Shown: positions 12,001-19,968 of the stretch, piece by piece
How the letters are laid out: the number at the start of each line of letters is the position of its first letter
How positions within the stretch are numbered: position 1 is the stretch's first letter
Origin: Amoebophrya sp. AT5.2
Taxonomy: Eukaryota > Sar > Dinophyceae > Syndiniales > Amoebophryaceae
DNA: 20,182 nt
Direction of reading: 5' to 3'
NCBI GenBank assembly: GCA_005223375.1
Contig: RXOD01004585.1
Location: forward strand, 1 to 20,182
Made by a program: the position numbers and the translations under genes
Notes under the pieces: model-generated
What the model saw: the letters and a program-made list of their open reading frames with translations, nothing else
What the model was told of the DNA's origin: nothing
The model's database searches: none

Positions 12001-15000
12001 CTGGGCTAAGAGGCAAATCCTTGTTCTGATCGCCAGGACCTTGACGCCCTCCGCTCGCCGAAGACGAATCGTCATCGTCAGACCCAAGAGCCGCCCTGTA
12101 TGCCGTATCGGCAACCGGTCGTCCCGCCTTCGTGTGCGCTTTATCGCGTGCCTCGGCGCGTCGCTTCTTCAGATTCCGTAAAAAAGCAGAGCCCGCAACT
12201 TCGGTTTCCCCAGACAAGAGGAGGTCCCGAAAAGGTACTGATTCCGGGATGCGATTTTCATTTTCGTTGATCGGTCTATCAAAATCAGCTTCCTGGTGGA
12301 AGGATTCCCACAACCCGGGGCTTTGAAGGTAGCGCAATGCGACCACAACCCCATCCTCTTGAAGCAGCCCCAAATTCTTCGCGACGAAGCACAACTCCGT
12401 GGGGCGGCGGAATACCGTGTTTCGAAACGCGTCGCGGAGCTTCCTGAACATCTGCAGCTGCTGCTGAAGCTCCTGACGTTCTTCATTTGCGTGTTTTTCA
12501 GCCAAAGAAACGCCTTTTTTCTTGTTCACCGACACACCCGATCCGCAACCACCTGCACCATCAGCGTCGCCAACATCACGACCAACCCCTGCGCCTCCAG
12601 GCAGCTGATGAAGTGAATCTTGATCTTCCAACAGCTCGCTTTCCAACAGAATCCGGCGCGTTACTTCCTCGTGGTGCGCCGCGCAGACCGCCCGGTACCG
12701 CAGCGTCTTCAGCGTCGTCATCTCCCGCGGGGGCGCGGCCTTCGGTTCCGGCTGTGGTTTCGGACCCAGATCTTTCAACAATTCGTACCAGGGGCGCTCT
12801 TCCACTTCCGCCACTGGTTTTGCATCCGCGTCGACGTAGACAGAACTTTCGTACTTCCCTTCCACCTCTCTCCCCACCCGCCAGAGCGGGACTGCGCGTT
12901 CGGACGCGGAACGCTCCAGCAGCTGGTAACGAGGAGGCGAAGATACCATATTCCCGGACGAGATCTTCTGATGTATTTTCTGTCCCTTTCGCTGCCTCGC
13001 CAGCGATCCGGGCGGCGGCAAATCTGGAGGATTCGGCTCTATTTTTACCGGTGCAACGCGGTACTTCTTCTTTTCCTCTCTGTCCAGCTTGAGCTGGTAA
13101 TCCTGGGACGGAACCGGCGGCCAGTGATGGAAGGTTTTTAGCCACTTCACACTGCGCGGGATCGGGGCTGGCTGCGGAAGGGGAGCCGTCACGTCCGTGT
13201 TGAAGCGTCCTCGGACGTCGTCTGGAAACGGGCCAGCGGCCGCTTTGCGGTAAAACAGCATCTCGAGCGGGAAGTGGCGCTTCTTTCTGTCCCCGACGTT
13301 CCACGAGTACAGACTCAGGTCCTGCACGACGTCCGTCTCTGCAGAGCCGTCCGCCGTTAGCACCTCGTCGCCCTGCTGCACACCGTGCCGGTCACACCAG
13401 CCGTTCTCCACCAATCGGGCGATTTCCGTGCCGTTCCGCAGCTCCGAGATCCCCAGATCCGCGTGGTGCGCCGTCAGTTGCAGGAAGCGGTTTTCTTTTC
13501 TCGCCGGAAGAAACACCAAGGTGCACCGGGAAAGGAGTTTTAGTTCTTCTTTCGAAATGCGGCTGCCCTTTGCTTTTTTGGCCTTCGCTTTTTCGTGCAG
13601 GAGGGCAAGCAATTCGTCGTCCGTCGGCTCCTCCATCCCGTTGCTCACGAGCTCGGACACCGGCTGCAAATCGACCGTGACGAGCAGGTCGTCCTTCTTT
13701 ACTTTCGCAGCCTGGATCACCTTGTTGTCCTTCGCCACTTGCACCACGCGCACCAACGGAAAGGAAGAGGTCCAGTCGACCCTAAAACCGAACAGCTCCA
13801 GAACCTTCTCGGATGCGGGCGTGGTGGGTTTCGGCGCTTTCGGTCCGACGTCGCGCGCGATTTTGGGGTACAGATCCGACATCTTGTACTCCACACCGAC
13901 GAAACCGCACTCCTTCAGCAGAGCAATGCCCTGCGGCCGGACCAGTGCTTTTCCGGCCTTCTGTTTGCGGAGCAGATCATCTTCATCCTGCTTTTTCTTC
14001 TTCTGCGCTTGCATCTGGGCCACGAAAAGCGCGATCTGGAATGGCGGGCGCTGCACGGCGTGTAAAGGTGAGCCACGGAGTGCGTCAACCCACTGCGAGG
14101 GCAGCCGGCCCTGCAGCTCGGGTGTCGTCACGCTCAACTTGCGCAGCATGTCGTCCGGAAAGCCGGCCCCTCGGCCGAACATCATGGCCATCGGACCAGG
14201 TTTCGAGCTTGACGCAGGAACCGAAGATGAGCCTCGCATCACCTGCTTGAACACATCCTCTGGTTGCCGCTCCGACAGCCGGCTGTTCACGGCAAACACG
14301 ACGTCTCCCTCTTTCAACCCGCACGCCGCGGCCCACGAACCCTCCTTCACCCGTCTGATCTTCAGCGGCTTTTTCCGTTTTTTCTCGTACGCAGCTTGCT
14401 CTTTCGCGGTGCCCCAGTTCTTCGGCATCGGTGGGATGATCTCGAGCTTGACGCCGCAACGCGCCACATCCGTCGTCAGCTGCAGGAAGCGCGCCTGCTT
14501 ACGCGCGGGGAGGAACGCAAAACAATACGGGGAGCGCAAGTCCTCCACGATCTCAGTGTCGCTCAATTTCTTCGGCGGACCTTTTCTGTCGACCGCGCGA
14601 CTGTGGTCGGCCCGCTCCTGTTGCCGCGCTTCAAGGATTCGGCGACACAAAGCATCGTCCGGGCTGTCGCCCTCGCAATCGGTCGCAAGGTCGCAAAGAT
14701 GCTTCCCCGAGGCCAGTACCAACCGGTCGCCCACCTTCACGTCTTCAAAAACGCGATCCGCGCGCGGGCGCTTTTCATCCACGCCCAGCACGGTCACGAT
14801 CGGAAAGCCGCTCCAGTCGAAACGAATTCCGAACACGTGCCACAGTTTCACTGTCGGGGACTCATCGGGTTTGGCGAGCGATAAGAGCGTCTCAACGGAT
14901 GCGAGGCTGTGAGCCACGTGGGCAAGCGAAAAGCCGTACGACAGCGGGTTGCGAGCACCGAGGAGAAGGTAGGGGAGCAGGTCCTTGGACTTCGGAGGAT

Positions 15001-15697
15001 TCCGCATCGTCAGCCGATTGCGTTCTTCTTGCTGCGCCGGGGACCGCTTGTTCGGCTTGTTCTCTCCTGGAGGTGTCGGCTCTTTCGACGGCCCCTCGTC
15101 CTTGGCGGGAGACGTCGTCGACGCGTCGGAATTTTTATCGGATTTCTTGTTCTTCTTTTTCCCGTGTGCTGGCGTAGCGTCTTCATGACCTGCTTTCGGA
15201 GGAGTATCAAACTGTTTCTCGGTCAGCCCCGCCCGACCCTGCTTCTCTTTTGCGCCGCCGCGCAGCTTCGGACCATTACTTCCTTCGCGTCTAACATCAC
15301 GCACCCTGCTCCTTGACGCCAATCGTCCGTCACGAGACGACGCACTGGACGAGCTCTGGATATCCGAGGAGGAGCCGGAATAAACGTCTTTCAAAGCTCG
15401 CTGCGGGCGGAGTCGCAACGCCGCGTCCCGCTGCGCGAGAGCGTCCGCAATCTCCTCCTCGTTGTTGTGGTGTCGCGCGCGCGCGAGCGCTCGCGTCGCC
15501 CTGCTCAGCTCGTCGCGGCGCAGCTCGTATTTGGTCGCCTTCCGCATCTCCCAACGAGCAACTTTGTGCGCACAGAGCTTCTGGGCGTTCACGACTTCTT
15601 CCCGCACTGCTCGTGGCCAAAGCAGGCCAACCGCATCCGGTCGCGACACGGCGAGATGAAGCCGAGGATCGACCGTGCCCAATGGAGAGCAGAGGCC
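1..15697 (-). CDS. Giant multidomain scaffold-like protein, exon 2 (residues 1193 to at least 6424; runs off the left edge)
   Basis: One uninterrupted reading frame of 5,232 codons after the intron. Codons occupy plus-strand triplets beginning at positions equal to 2 modulo 3, and the last complete codon is 2-4. I read every line and found no stop; the nearest upstream stop in this frame is at 16082-16084, inside exon 1 where this frame is not used. Coding character is clear throughout: globular stretches with regular hydrophobic spacing alternate with Ser/Asp/Glu, Lys/Gly and Pro/Ser linkers, and Ser runs use mixed codons. Contents in order: end of the helical region, linker, two PDZ-like modules, Pro-rich part, Gly6/Lys linker, helical parts, poly-Ser, basic Ser-Pro region, coil and aromatic block, helical/ARM-like region, NLS cluster. 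No catalytic domain is recognisable. Small introns that keep the frame and lack stops cannot be excluded, but nothing suggests them. The C-terminus is missing. Confidence 0.88.
548..592 (-). other. Third FGF-x-x-DW signature (residues 6228-6242)
   Basis: FGFSLDWEDFPRVRV shares F-G, D-W, F-P and two Val positions with the openings of PDZ-like modules 1 and 2. Here it is followed at once by an acidic Ser-rich insert (ESSESDPDESSEDESS) instead of the next PDZ-like strand. It may mark a third module interrupted by a long insert, with its remainder in or beyond the last 500 bases of the window. Confidence 0.4.
1190..1213 (-). other. Basic cluster resembling a monopartite nuclear localisation signal (residues 6021-6028)
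   Basis: Reads RHKRKRKR, seven of eight residues Lys or Arg, in a loop between an ordered stretch and an acidic/Ser-rich stretch. It fits the K-K/R-x-K/R pattern of classical nuclear signals. Several other Lys-rich patches occur in the protein, so targeting is not proven by this cluster alone. Confidence 0.45.
1949..2176 (-). other. ARM/HEAT-like helical stretch (residues about 5700-5775)
   Basis: The segment LEKFGRSDPDVVLQACRCLA (residues 5725-5744) followed by LLAPL resembles an armadillo repeat: a short helix, a D-P/D-x-V turn, then a longer helix with L-x-x-L-L spacing. It is followed by another hydrophobic helix (LVLTINDLLRFW) and a basic coil. Only one repeat-like unit is evident, so the assignment is tentative. 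Confidence 0.3.
2680..4078 (-). other. Long helical region (residues about 5066-5532)
   Basis: A series of amphipathic helices with Leu/Ala/Trp-rich faces, such as LREIVRYGRLFRNAVGDFL, FVLILRSLSRIVGAAAAVL and ARVFEMAFAAAGLLRRLL, joined by charged loops. A Ser/acid patch followed on its far side by KIKVKKKKRPG lies just N-terminal of it (4140-4250). The pattern suggests an alpha-solenoid or helical bundle; no repeat consensus could be fixed by eye. Confidence 0.4.
4760..5457 (-). other. Charged coil followed by Tyr/Trp/Phe-rich block (residues about 4607-4838)
   Basis: The first part is helical and charged with long Glu/Lys/Gln stretches (for example LPEERALLKRQMDREEKHE and NQEEQAAEEE), consistent with a coiled coil. 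The second part (about 4732-4838) is unusually aromatic and looks well ordered: YGKRYADFYAYDPVKYDL, then WSEEQQQLMRF, AAWMVKRRHKDEW and DHLDFYPPKPQRYANF. The density of Tyr, Trp and Phe contrasts with the low-complexity sequence before it, so it is probably a folded or partner-binding element. I do not recognise the family. Confidence 0.5.
5582..6979 (-). other. Basic Ser-Pro/Gly-Lys region (residues 4099-4564)
   Basis: About 465 residues made mainly of Lys, Arg, Gly, Ser, Pro and Ala, with more than twenty Ser-Pro or Thr-Pro pairs. Several match SPRR/TPRR (GSPRRSP, RTPRRSP, SSPRRG), the kind of motif seen in histone H1 tails and proline-directed kinase sites. Lys/Gly arrays flank it on both sides (PGKSKGKKRTKSPGRK at the start, KGAKGKHGKGKG at the end). 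It contains the second LRGGGGGGK motif at about 6239-6262. Likely disordered and multiply phosphorylated; binding to DNA, RNA or microtubules is possible but not shown. Confidence 0.6.
9386..9508 (-). repeat. Poly-serine tract (residues 3256-3296)
   Basis: Forty-one residues, about four fifths of them serine, interrupted by Ala, Thr and Ile. The serines are written with a mix of TCN and AGY codons, so this is not a simple recent triplet expansion; the amino-acid run seems to have been kept while codons drifted. Shorter Ser runs occur elsewhere in the same protein (near 8405-8430, 4165-4180, 887-901 and 30-85). Confidence 0.85.
10726..11005 (-). other. Gly6/Lys-rich linker with LRGGGGGGK motif (residues 2757-2850)
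   Basis: Starts with PRLRGGGGGGKKGKA, then Thr/Pro, Ser/Ala/Gly and a dense Lys/Gly array (KAKGKGKMSKKGIKGKQGKK). Strongly basic and unstructured. A closely similar opening recurs at 6222-6268. It could bind nucleic acid or an acidic partner; this is inference from charge only. Confidence 0.55.
12640..13237 (-). other. Proline-rich segment after the PDZ-like modules
   Basis: Residues about 2013-2212 carry many short Pro clusters (for example PLPQPAPIP, WPPVP, NPPDLPPPG and PKPQPEPKAAPP) separated by Lys/Glu-rich and aromatic pieces. Such clusters can bind SH3, WW or profilin-type partners in other proteins; that role is only a possibility here. No globular family is recognised. Confidence 0.5.
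13238..13807 (-). other. PDZ-like module 2 (residues about 1823-2012), diverged duplicate of module 1
   Basis: The same order of motifs as module 1. FGFRVDW (residue 1828) and FPLVRVVQV are followed by a KKDDLLVTVD turn at the position of KVGDRLVLAS. A helical insert comes next, then LVFLPARKENRFLQL, nearly identical to the FLPAR...RFLQL joint of module 1. A second PDZ-like half contains GVQQGDEVLTADG at the position of GLKEGDVVFAVN and closes with FPLEMLFYRK (2001-2010). Module 2 is shorter because it lacks the large insert before the last strand. The shared joint and motif order indicate internal duplication followed by strong divergence. Confidence 0.6.
14009..14842 (-). other. PDZ-like module 1 (residues about 1478-1755): two PDZ-like folds in tandem
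   Basis: The first half begins FGIRFDWSGFPIVTV (residue 1481) and continues to a KVGDRLVLASGK strand-turn-strand, which matches the PDZ pattern of a carboxylate-loop strand, a variable strand, then G-D-x-[ILV]-x-x-[VI]-[ND]-G. A helical insert follows, then FLPARKQARFLQL. That opens the second half, with an EGSWAAACGLKEGDVVFAVN segment (GD at 1656-1657), a close match to the PDZ consensus for peptide-binding modules. The last strand (FQIALFV, 1745-1751) comes after an insert of about 70 residues containing a Ser/Gly/Met-rich loop. PDZ domains usually bind C-terminal peptides; ligand and function here are unknown. The canonical GLGF loop is not conserved, so I call it PDZ-like. Confidence 0.6.
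15589..15697 (-). other. Possible alternative 3' end of coding if the intron is retained
   Basis: The exon 1 frame continues across the unspliced intron and then for 35 codons over exon 2 sequence in the wrong frame, ending at a stop at 15589-15591. The tail looks unlike the rest of the protein (Phe/Trp/Ile-rich, then Arg/Ser/His-rich). I therefore treat it as a by-product of intron retention and a likely premature stop, not as a designed C-terminus. Confidence 0.3.
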
Positions 15698-15831
15698 CTG
15701 GGGTGTGAAGAATGGTCCTTGGATTGCGATTCTCTTCTTCCAACAACATTCTGTACATCTACGGCATTTTGCTTCCAACAATGCTCGCGACGAATCAAAA
15801 AAAACCAAAAGCGGAACACGACTAAAATTAC
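15698..15831 (-). other. Spliceosomal intron, 134 nt, GT-AG, phase 0
   Basis: On the minus strand the donor reads CTG|GTAATT and the acceptor TTCACACCCCAG|GGC. Both sides fall between codons, and 134 nt (2 modulo 3) accounts exactly for the change from the exon 1 frame to the exon 2 frame. A hand count gives 57 G+C of 134 (about 43%), visibly lower than the flanking coding sequence. The donor half has a run of eight T, and the acceptor has a short C/T-rich tract. I see no clear branch-point consensus. If retained, the exon 1 frame reads through the intron and stops at 15589-15591, giving a 1,272-residue product with an 80-residue alternative tail. The alternative explanation, a frameshift or sequencing error, is less likely given the matched splice sites and base composition. 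Confidence 0.85.
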
Positions 15832-18800
15832 CAGCTTTCGCAGGATCCTCCTCTCCTTCTCGTCGTGCTGGTTCGCGAGGAGGAGGTCCGGCTGGAGCGA
15901 GAATAGCGCAGGAGTGCGCAGGATCGTCTCGAGGATCAGAGCCGTGACGCTGTACCAACCGAGGTGGGGAAAAAGTGCGTTTACGACCTGTCCCTCGTGG
16001 AACTGCTGGAAGTACAAAGGCAGTACGGAGTCTGCGATCCAGGACCGCCAGGTTCTCGCGAGAAAAATGGTGTATTCCGTCTCAAGGGCAAGGAACGCGT
16101 CAAAGGGATCCTCTGGCTTGTACAATCCGTCGAGGCGCCGACGGGCTTGGAGCTGAAGGCGCGCTCCGACCACACCCGGATGGAAACCCGCTCCGGATGT
16201 TCTAGCCTTGGCCGTATTTTGATTTTGAACCAAAAACCTGCGCTTGCGCAGCATGCGTTGCAGCTGCCGAACCAGATCGAAGGCCATTAGCACAAAAATC
16301 GGACAAATAAACTTTTCTCTCTTAATATCCGCGGCGAAAGTTGGCGTTTCTTCTTTCTGCTTCTCCTTCTTCTTGCCCTTGCCTTTTGTTGATGCCTGAC
16401 TTGCTCCAGCAGCGCTTCCCTGCATCACGAAGCACAGAATCTGCAGAACCTTGTGCAGCATTCGCATCGTCCTTGGAAAGTCGACAGCTCCGTCCTCTTC
16501 GCGAGTTTTTGTTTTGCCCTTCATCTCGGAGGATGATACAAACGCCCGACGCCGTTCCGCTTCTGCTTGATCATGTGCCACGTGATCCACGGGCCCGTCA
16601 TCCGCACTTCGGAAAGCCGGCCTCTTCCATGCTTTGCTCTTTGGGTACCAGGGCCCACTAGATTGCACCTGAAGCGCATCGAGAATCTCGAGCGCCAGAC
16701 AAACTAGGTACACGAAGTCCGGTTGCTCTGCTGGAGACGCCACGACCGGCGGTGGCGTAGGGGTACCACTTCTGCCAACTCCATCCGGACTATGTTTCTT
16801 TTCCTTCTTGCTCATCGCGTGCGGCGACGCAGCCGTGCCGCGCGCGAAGAGGCTCTGCAGGATGTTCTCGAACGCCGCAATCCGCTCTGGAAACGACTTC
16901 TCGATCGGCTGGTCCTGTCCCGAGCAGGTATCTTCCGTGTCCGTATGCGCAGGTGCCACGACGCCCTCGCGCTCCATCCGGCTGAGCGCGCTCCGAACGG
17001 CATGCACGGAGTCTGGGAAGAAAAAACCCGCCGTCAATGCGTACTGCGAGGCGTGGAGCTCGTCCGCGTCGAATCGAAGGAAGTCACAGTACCTGTTGTC
17101 CTTGCGGTACCGTAGGATGTCATGCAAGCGCGCGCACAATGGGCAGACGCACGCGACGTGATTCACTTTTTCGGGAAGCTTGCTTTTGGTCTTGCTCTTC
17201 TTGCTCTTATTCTTGCCGCTTTGGTCCGCTTTTCCATCCGTTCCTTTTCGTTTTGATGGTGCTTTCGGTGCCTTCGCTTCTGGCGATTCTGCAGCTCCGT
17301 TTGCTTCTCCTTCCGGCTCTGGAAAGTACAAGAACCTGTCGATTTCCGCTGCGACCTCGCCCTCGACGTCACTGTCCGCATCCTCCCCGTGATAGAACGC
17401 TCGTGGTAACTTTTCAACATCCGCAAAAGCGTTCACGCCACGAATCGTGCGAAGCGGTTTCATCTCGTCTTCTTCAGGCTCACTTGGGATCTCCAGATGC
17501 GTCCCGCGTAGTCCCGAGAGCAGCTCCCGGCGAAAGGCCCGAAAATTGTCCGCCTGACTCTCGGATTTTGCACCAGTAGTTCCTGTACGAGAGCGATGAA
17601 ACGGAAGATCAGCGCCCTCCGCTTGTTCGCCCTCTGGTGGTAGACCACGACGCTCGCCGCCGCGCGTGACGAAGCCAGCATTCTCTTGCCCCGATCGGGT
17701 AATCTTCTCTGGACTGCTGTTTTCGAAGGTCCGAGTTGTATTGTTCTTTCCGCCGATCATTGCCTTCAGGTCTCCTCGCTTTTTCGGCGTTCCCAGTCCG
17801 ACTTGTTTTTGCTTTTGGGATTCATCTGGATGAATTGCAGCACCAGTAGCTCCTTCCTCTGCGGCTGCGCTGCCGTCATGTAGGTCCGCAGTCGGCGGAT
17901 CTTGCCCGTCCCCGTCTGCTGCCGCAGTCACCCGGCGGCGCCCCTCGAAATCGAAGACCGGGGCGAATCCTCCAGTGAGCGCGAGTTTTCGTGCGAGGAT
18001 ACTGCTCGGCGGCAACTCCCGAGTAGCCTCTTTTCGCGCGGTAGCCTCCCGATACGCTCGCCGGTCCATAACAGCATCGATCAGGGGCTGCTCGGTGCTC
18101 AAGTGTATCCCCGGCGGTATCAACTTCAACTTACTTTGCATGTCCTCGTCGTCTTGTTTCCTTGCTGAGTAGATGTTCTGACCCTCGTTTTGACCGCGCG
18201 TGCCCGGGCGTTTGAAGTACGAGCTTTCGGAGTGCATCGCGCGGAGGTCCCAGGAGGCATTGTTCGCCAAGTCGAGGCCCCCGGCACCATCCTCCTCCTC
18301 TCCCTCTTCCTCGTCAGCGGCATTACCGCGCTTTGAGGCCCACGACGCTGCTTCAGCTCGCTTCCTGCTGGTTTCGAGTTTTTTCTCGGACAGTTCTTCC
18401 TGGCGCTCGCGCGCAAGCACGGAGGGAGTTGTGGGCAGCGGGGTGCGACGGTCCCGTAACGTCCGCCGCCAGTTCGTCCAGGGGGCTTCCACCGCTCCAA
18501 CTTCATGATCCGCACCCGCACCGGCTCCGTCTTCTTCACGCACTTCTGCTACTAGTTCCTTCACCTGGAAATCTCCCGCGCCCCGCTCCTGCACATCCTC
18601 AACGACGATGCCGCCGGCAAAGGCATCCTGCTCTTCGATTTCCTCCGTCCGGCTACGAAGCTGCAGATGCCCTAGTGGTCCGAAACTGTGCCCACCCGCA
18701 CCGCCGTCGCTGCGCTTTTCGTTGTCGCCGACGAGCGCGCGATCGCGTTTTAGCACCAATTCTTCCTCATCTGAGTCGTCGCGATGAAACGCCAGGCGCT

Positions 18801-19407
18801 GTATGTCGCGCTTCTGTCTGGCCTTCTCTGACACACTGCCGTCCACGACCGACGGAAAAATGCGTGTTCCCACCTCGGCGGCAACCGCTGCCACCTTCCC
18901 GACCCAAGTCTGCCGCTTTTCCGCTTTCCTTCGAGCCTTCTCGGCCAACGCTGCTGCACGCGACGGATCGTACGCGAAGTATTGTTCCACCGGCGGCTGT
19001 TGTTTGTTCTCCTGGTCGACATTTGAACTCTGCTGCTCGACGGCCTTCGCGTCTGCAGTGTCCAGCACCCGGGCCGCAGCAGCTTTCTGGTCGGACTGAT
19101 TCAGAGGACTCTGCTGGGCCGTTGGAAACCCGGCCTGTTCTTCTGGAACGACGACTGCCGAGCCCAGCACGAAGTTTCGCGAGAGACGCTGGATGTGCGC
19201 GCTTGGTGCGACCGGAACACCTCCATCGTTGTTGAACCGCGGCGACGAGGAGCACAACGTTTCCAAGTACCGCTCGTTGGCGCCAGTACGGATTACATCG
19301 TGCGGCCCTCTTCTTGCTCTTGCTTGCGGCGCACACTCATCTTGCGCCGCCGATTCATCCTCATCGTCATGCGCTGGCGCCGGCGTCTCGTACGTGGGTG
19401 TTGCCAT
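15832..19407 (-). CDS. Giant multidomain scaffold-like protein, exon 1 (residues 1-1192)
   Basis: First exon of a gene of at least 6,424 codons that continues in 2-15697. The start is the ATG at 19405-19407: its context CACCATGG fits the eukaryotic optimum, and the same frame has a stop upstream (19498-19500) with no other ATG between. Residues 1-746 are low-complexity, rich in Asp/Glu, Ala, Ser and Arg, with short charged helical stretches and a Lys/Ser-rich patch around 715-746. From about 747 the sequence becomes globular-looking, with a C-x-C-P-x-C cluster (about 753-758) and hydrophobic helices rich in Leu, Phe and Trp up to the splice donor after codon 1192. There is no signal peptide and no clear membrane segment. 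I recognise no family and assign no function. The exon/intron model is well supported by the frame change, the splice motifs and the base composition. Confidence 0.88.
17170..19407 (-). other. Disordered acidic N-terminal region (residues 1-746)
   Basis: Low hydrophobicity, many Asp/Glu clusters (for example DDEDE near the start and EEEGEEED around residue 370), repeated Gly/Ala/Ser stretches and scattered basic helices such as the AEKARRKAEKRQ segment. The region ends in a Lys/Ser-rich patch with alternating K and S just before the Cys cluster. Such composition is typical of disordered, phosphorylatable arms of scaffold proteins. No domain is recognised. Confidence 0.6.
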
Positions 19408-19968
19408 GGTGAGACCGAGCAGGAGCGAAAACGAGGTCGAAAGGCCGGGCGGCCTACTGCGGATCAGGAGACCTCCTGGACGAACTAAATGATGGTTTCA
19501 AAGAACCACAGAAGTCGACACACGAGCGAAGATAACCATTCGGATCGTAAAAAGTGATCGCGCGGACGCGCAGAAGCTGTCATACATTTCGACCGACCAC
19601 GATCAGAGCAGGCATCCGACCAGAATGATTGTGACACAGCCAGTGGTCCACCTCCCTGCTTCCACTTATCGTAGCCAGCATTCGTCGACCTCGCCTCCAC
19701 CACTTCTCTTGTTAGCCACGAGGTCATTGGATTTCGACGATCATTGATTTTCGACGTCCTGCTCTTCAGGGAAGCTGACGTCTTCAGTAGAGAATCGCAT
19801 CTTCGCGACGCAGTCACCTCAGCGAAATCGACATCGTCCACGCCGTTCCATTTTGCGAGGTAGAAATCTAGGTACACTCCTGGTGCTGGTCTCTGCGGCC
19901 GCGTTCTTGTGGATGATCCAGATAGAGGAGCACGAGACCACGAGCACGAGGACCCGAGAGCGAATCAG
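19408..19968. other. Intergenic spacer and presumed 5' leader of the giant gene
   Basis: About 560 bases between the stop of the upstream gene and the start codon of the giant gene. The giant gene frame stays open for 90 bases upstream of the ATG but has no Met before the stop at 19498-19500. I see no TATA box or polyadenylation hexamer that I would defend. A small cluster of three CACGAG hexamers (plus strand, 19931-19950) lies near the upstream gene end. Promoter, leader and terminator of the two genes must share this space. Confidence 0.55.

Noticed and set aside
12576..13304. A 242-codon minus-strand ORF in a different frame
   Set aside because: It overlaps exon 2 in another frame, is Arg/Gly/Ala-rich without domain signals, and the exon 2 frame is the one carrying the PDZ-like ending and Pro-rich motifs.
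13428..14912. A 494-codon plus-strand open frame
   Set aside because: It lies wholly opposite exon 2, over the PDZ-like modules. Its product is Ser/Arg/Phe-rich with no domain pattern, while the minus frame there shows duplicated motifs. It is an antisense shadow favoured by the GC content.
15589..19407. A free-standing 1,272-residue protein
   Set aside because: The last 80 codons change character, cover an AT-rich GT-AG intron, and overlap a frame that is clearly coding from 15697 downward. The splice model explains the data better.
19485..19877. A 130-codon minus-strand ORF in the spacer
   Set aside because: It begins at a GTG, has a mixed composition without any recognisable pattern, and lies between two better-supported genes; chance openness at this base composition is likely. 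It could still be a leader-borne upstream ORF.
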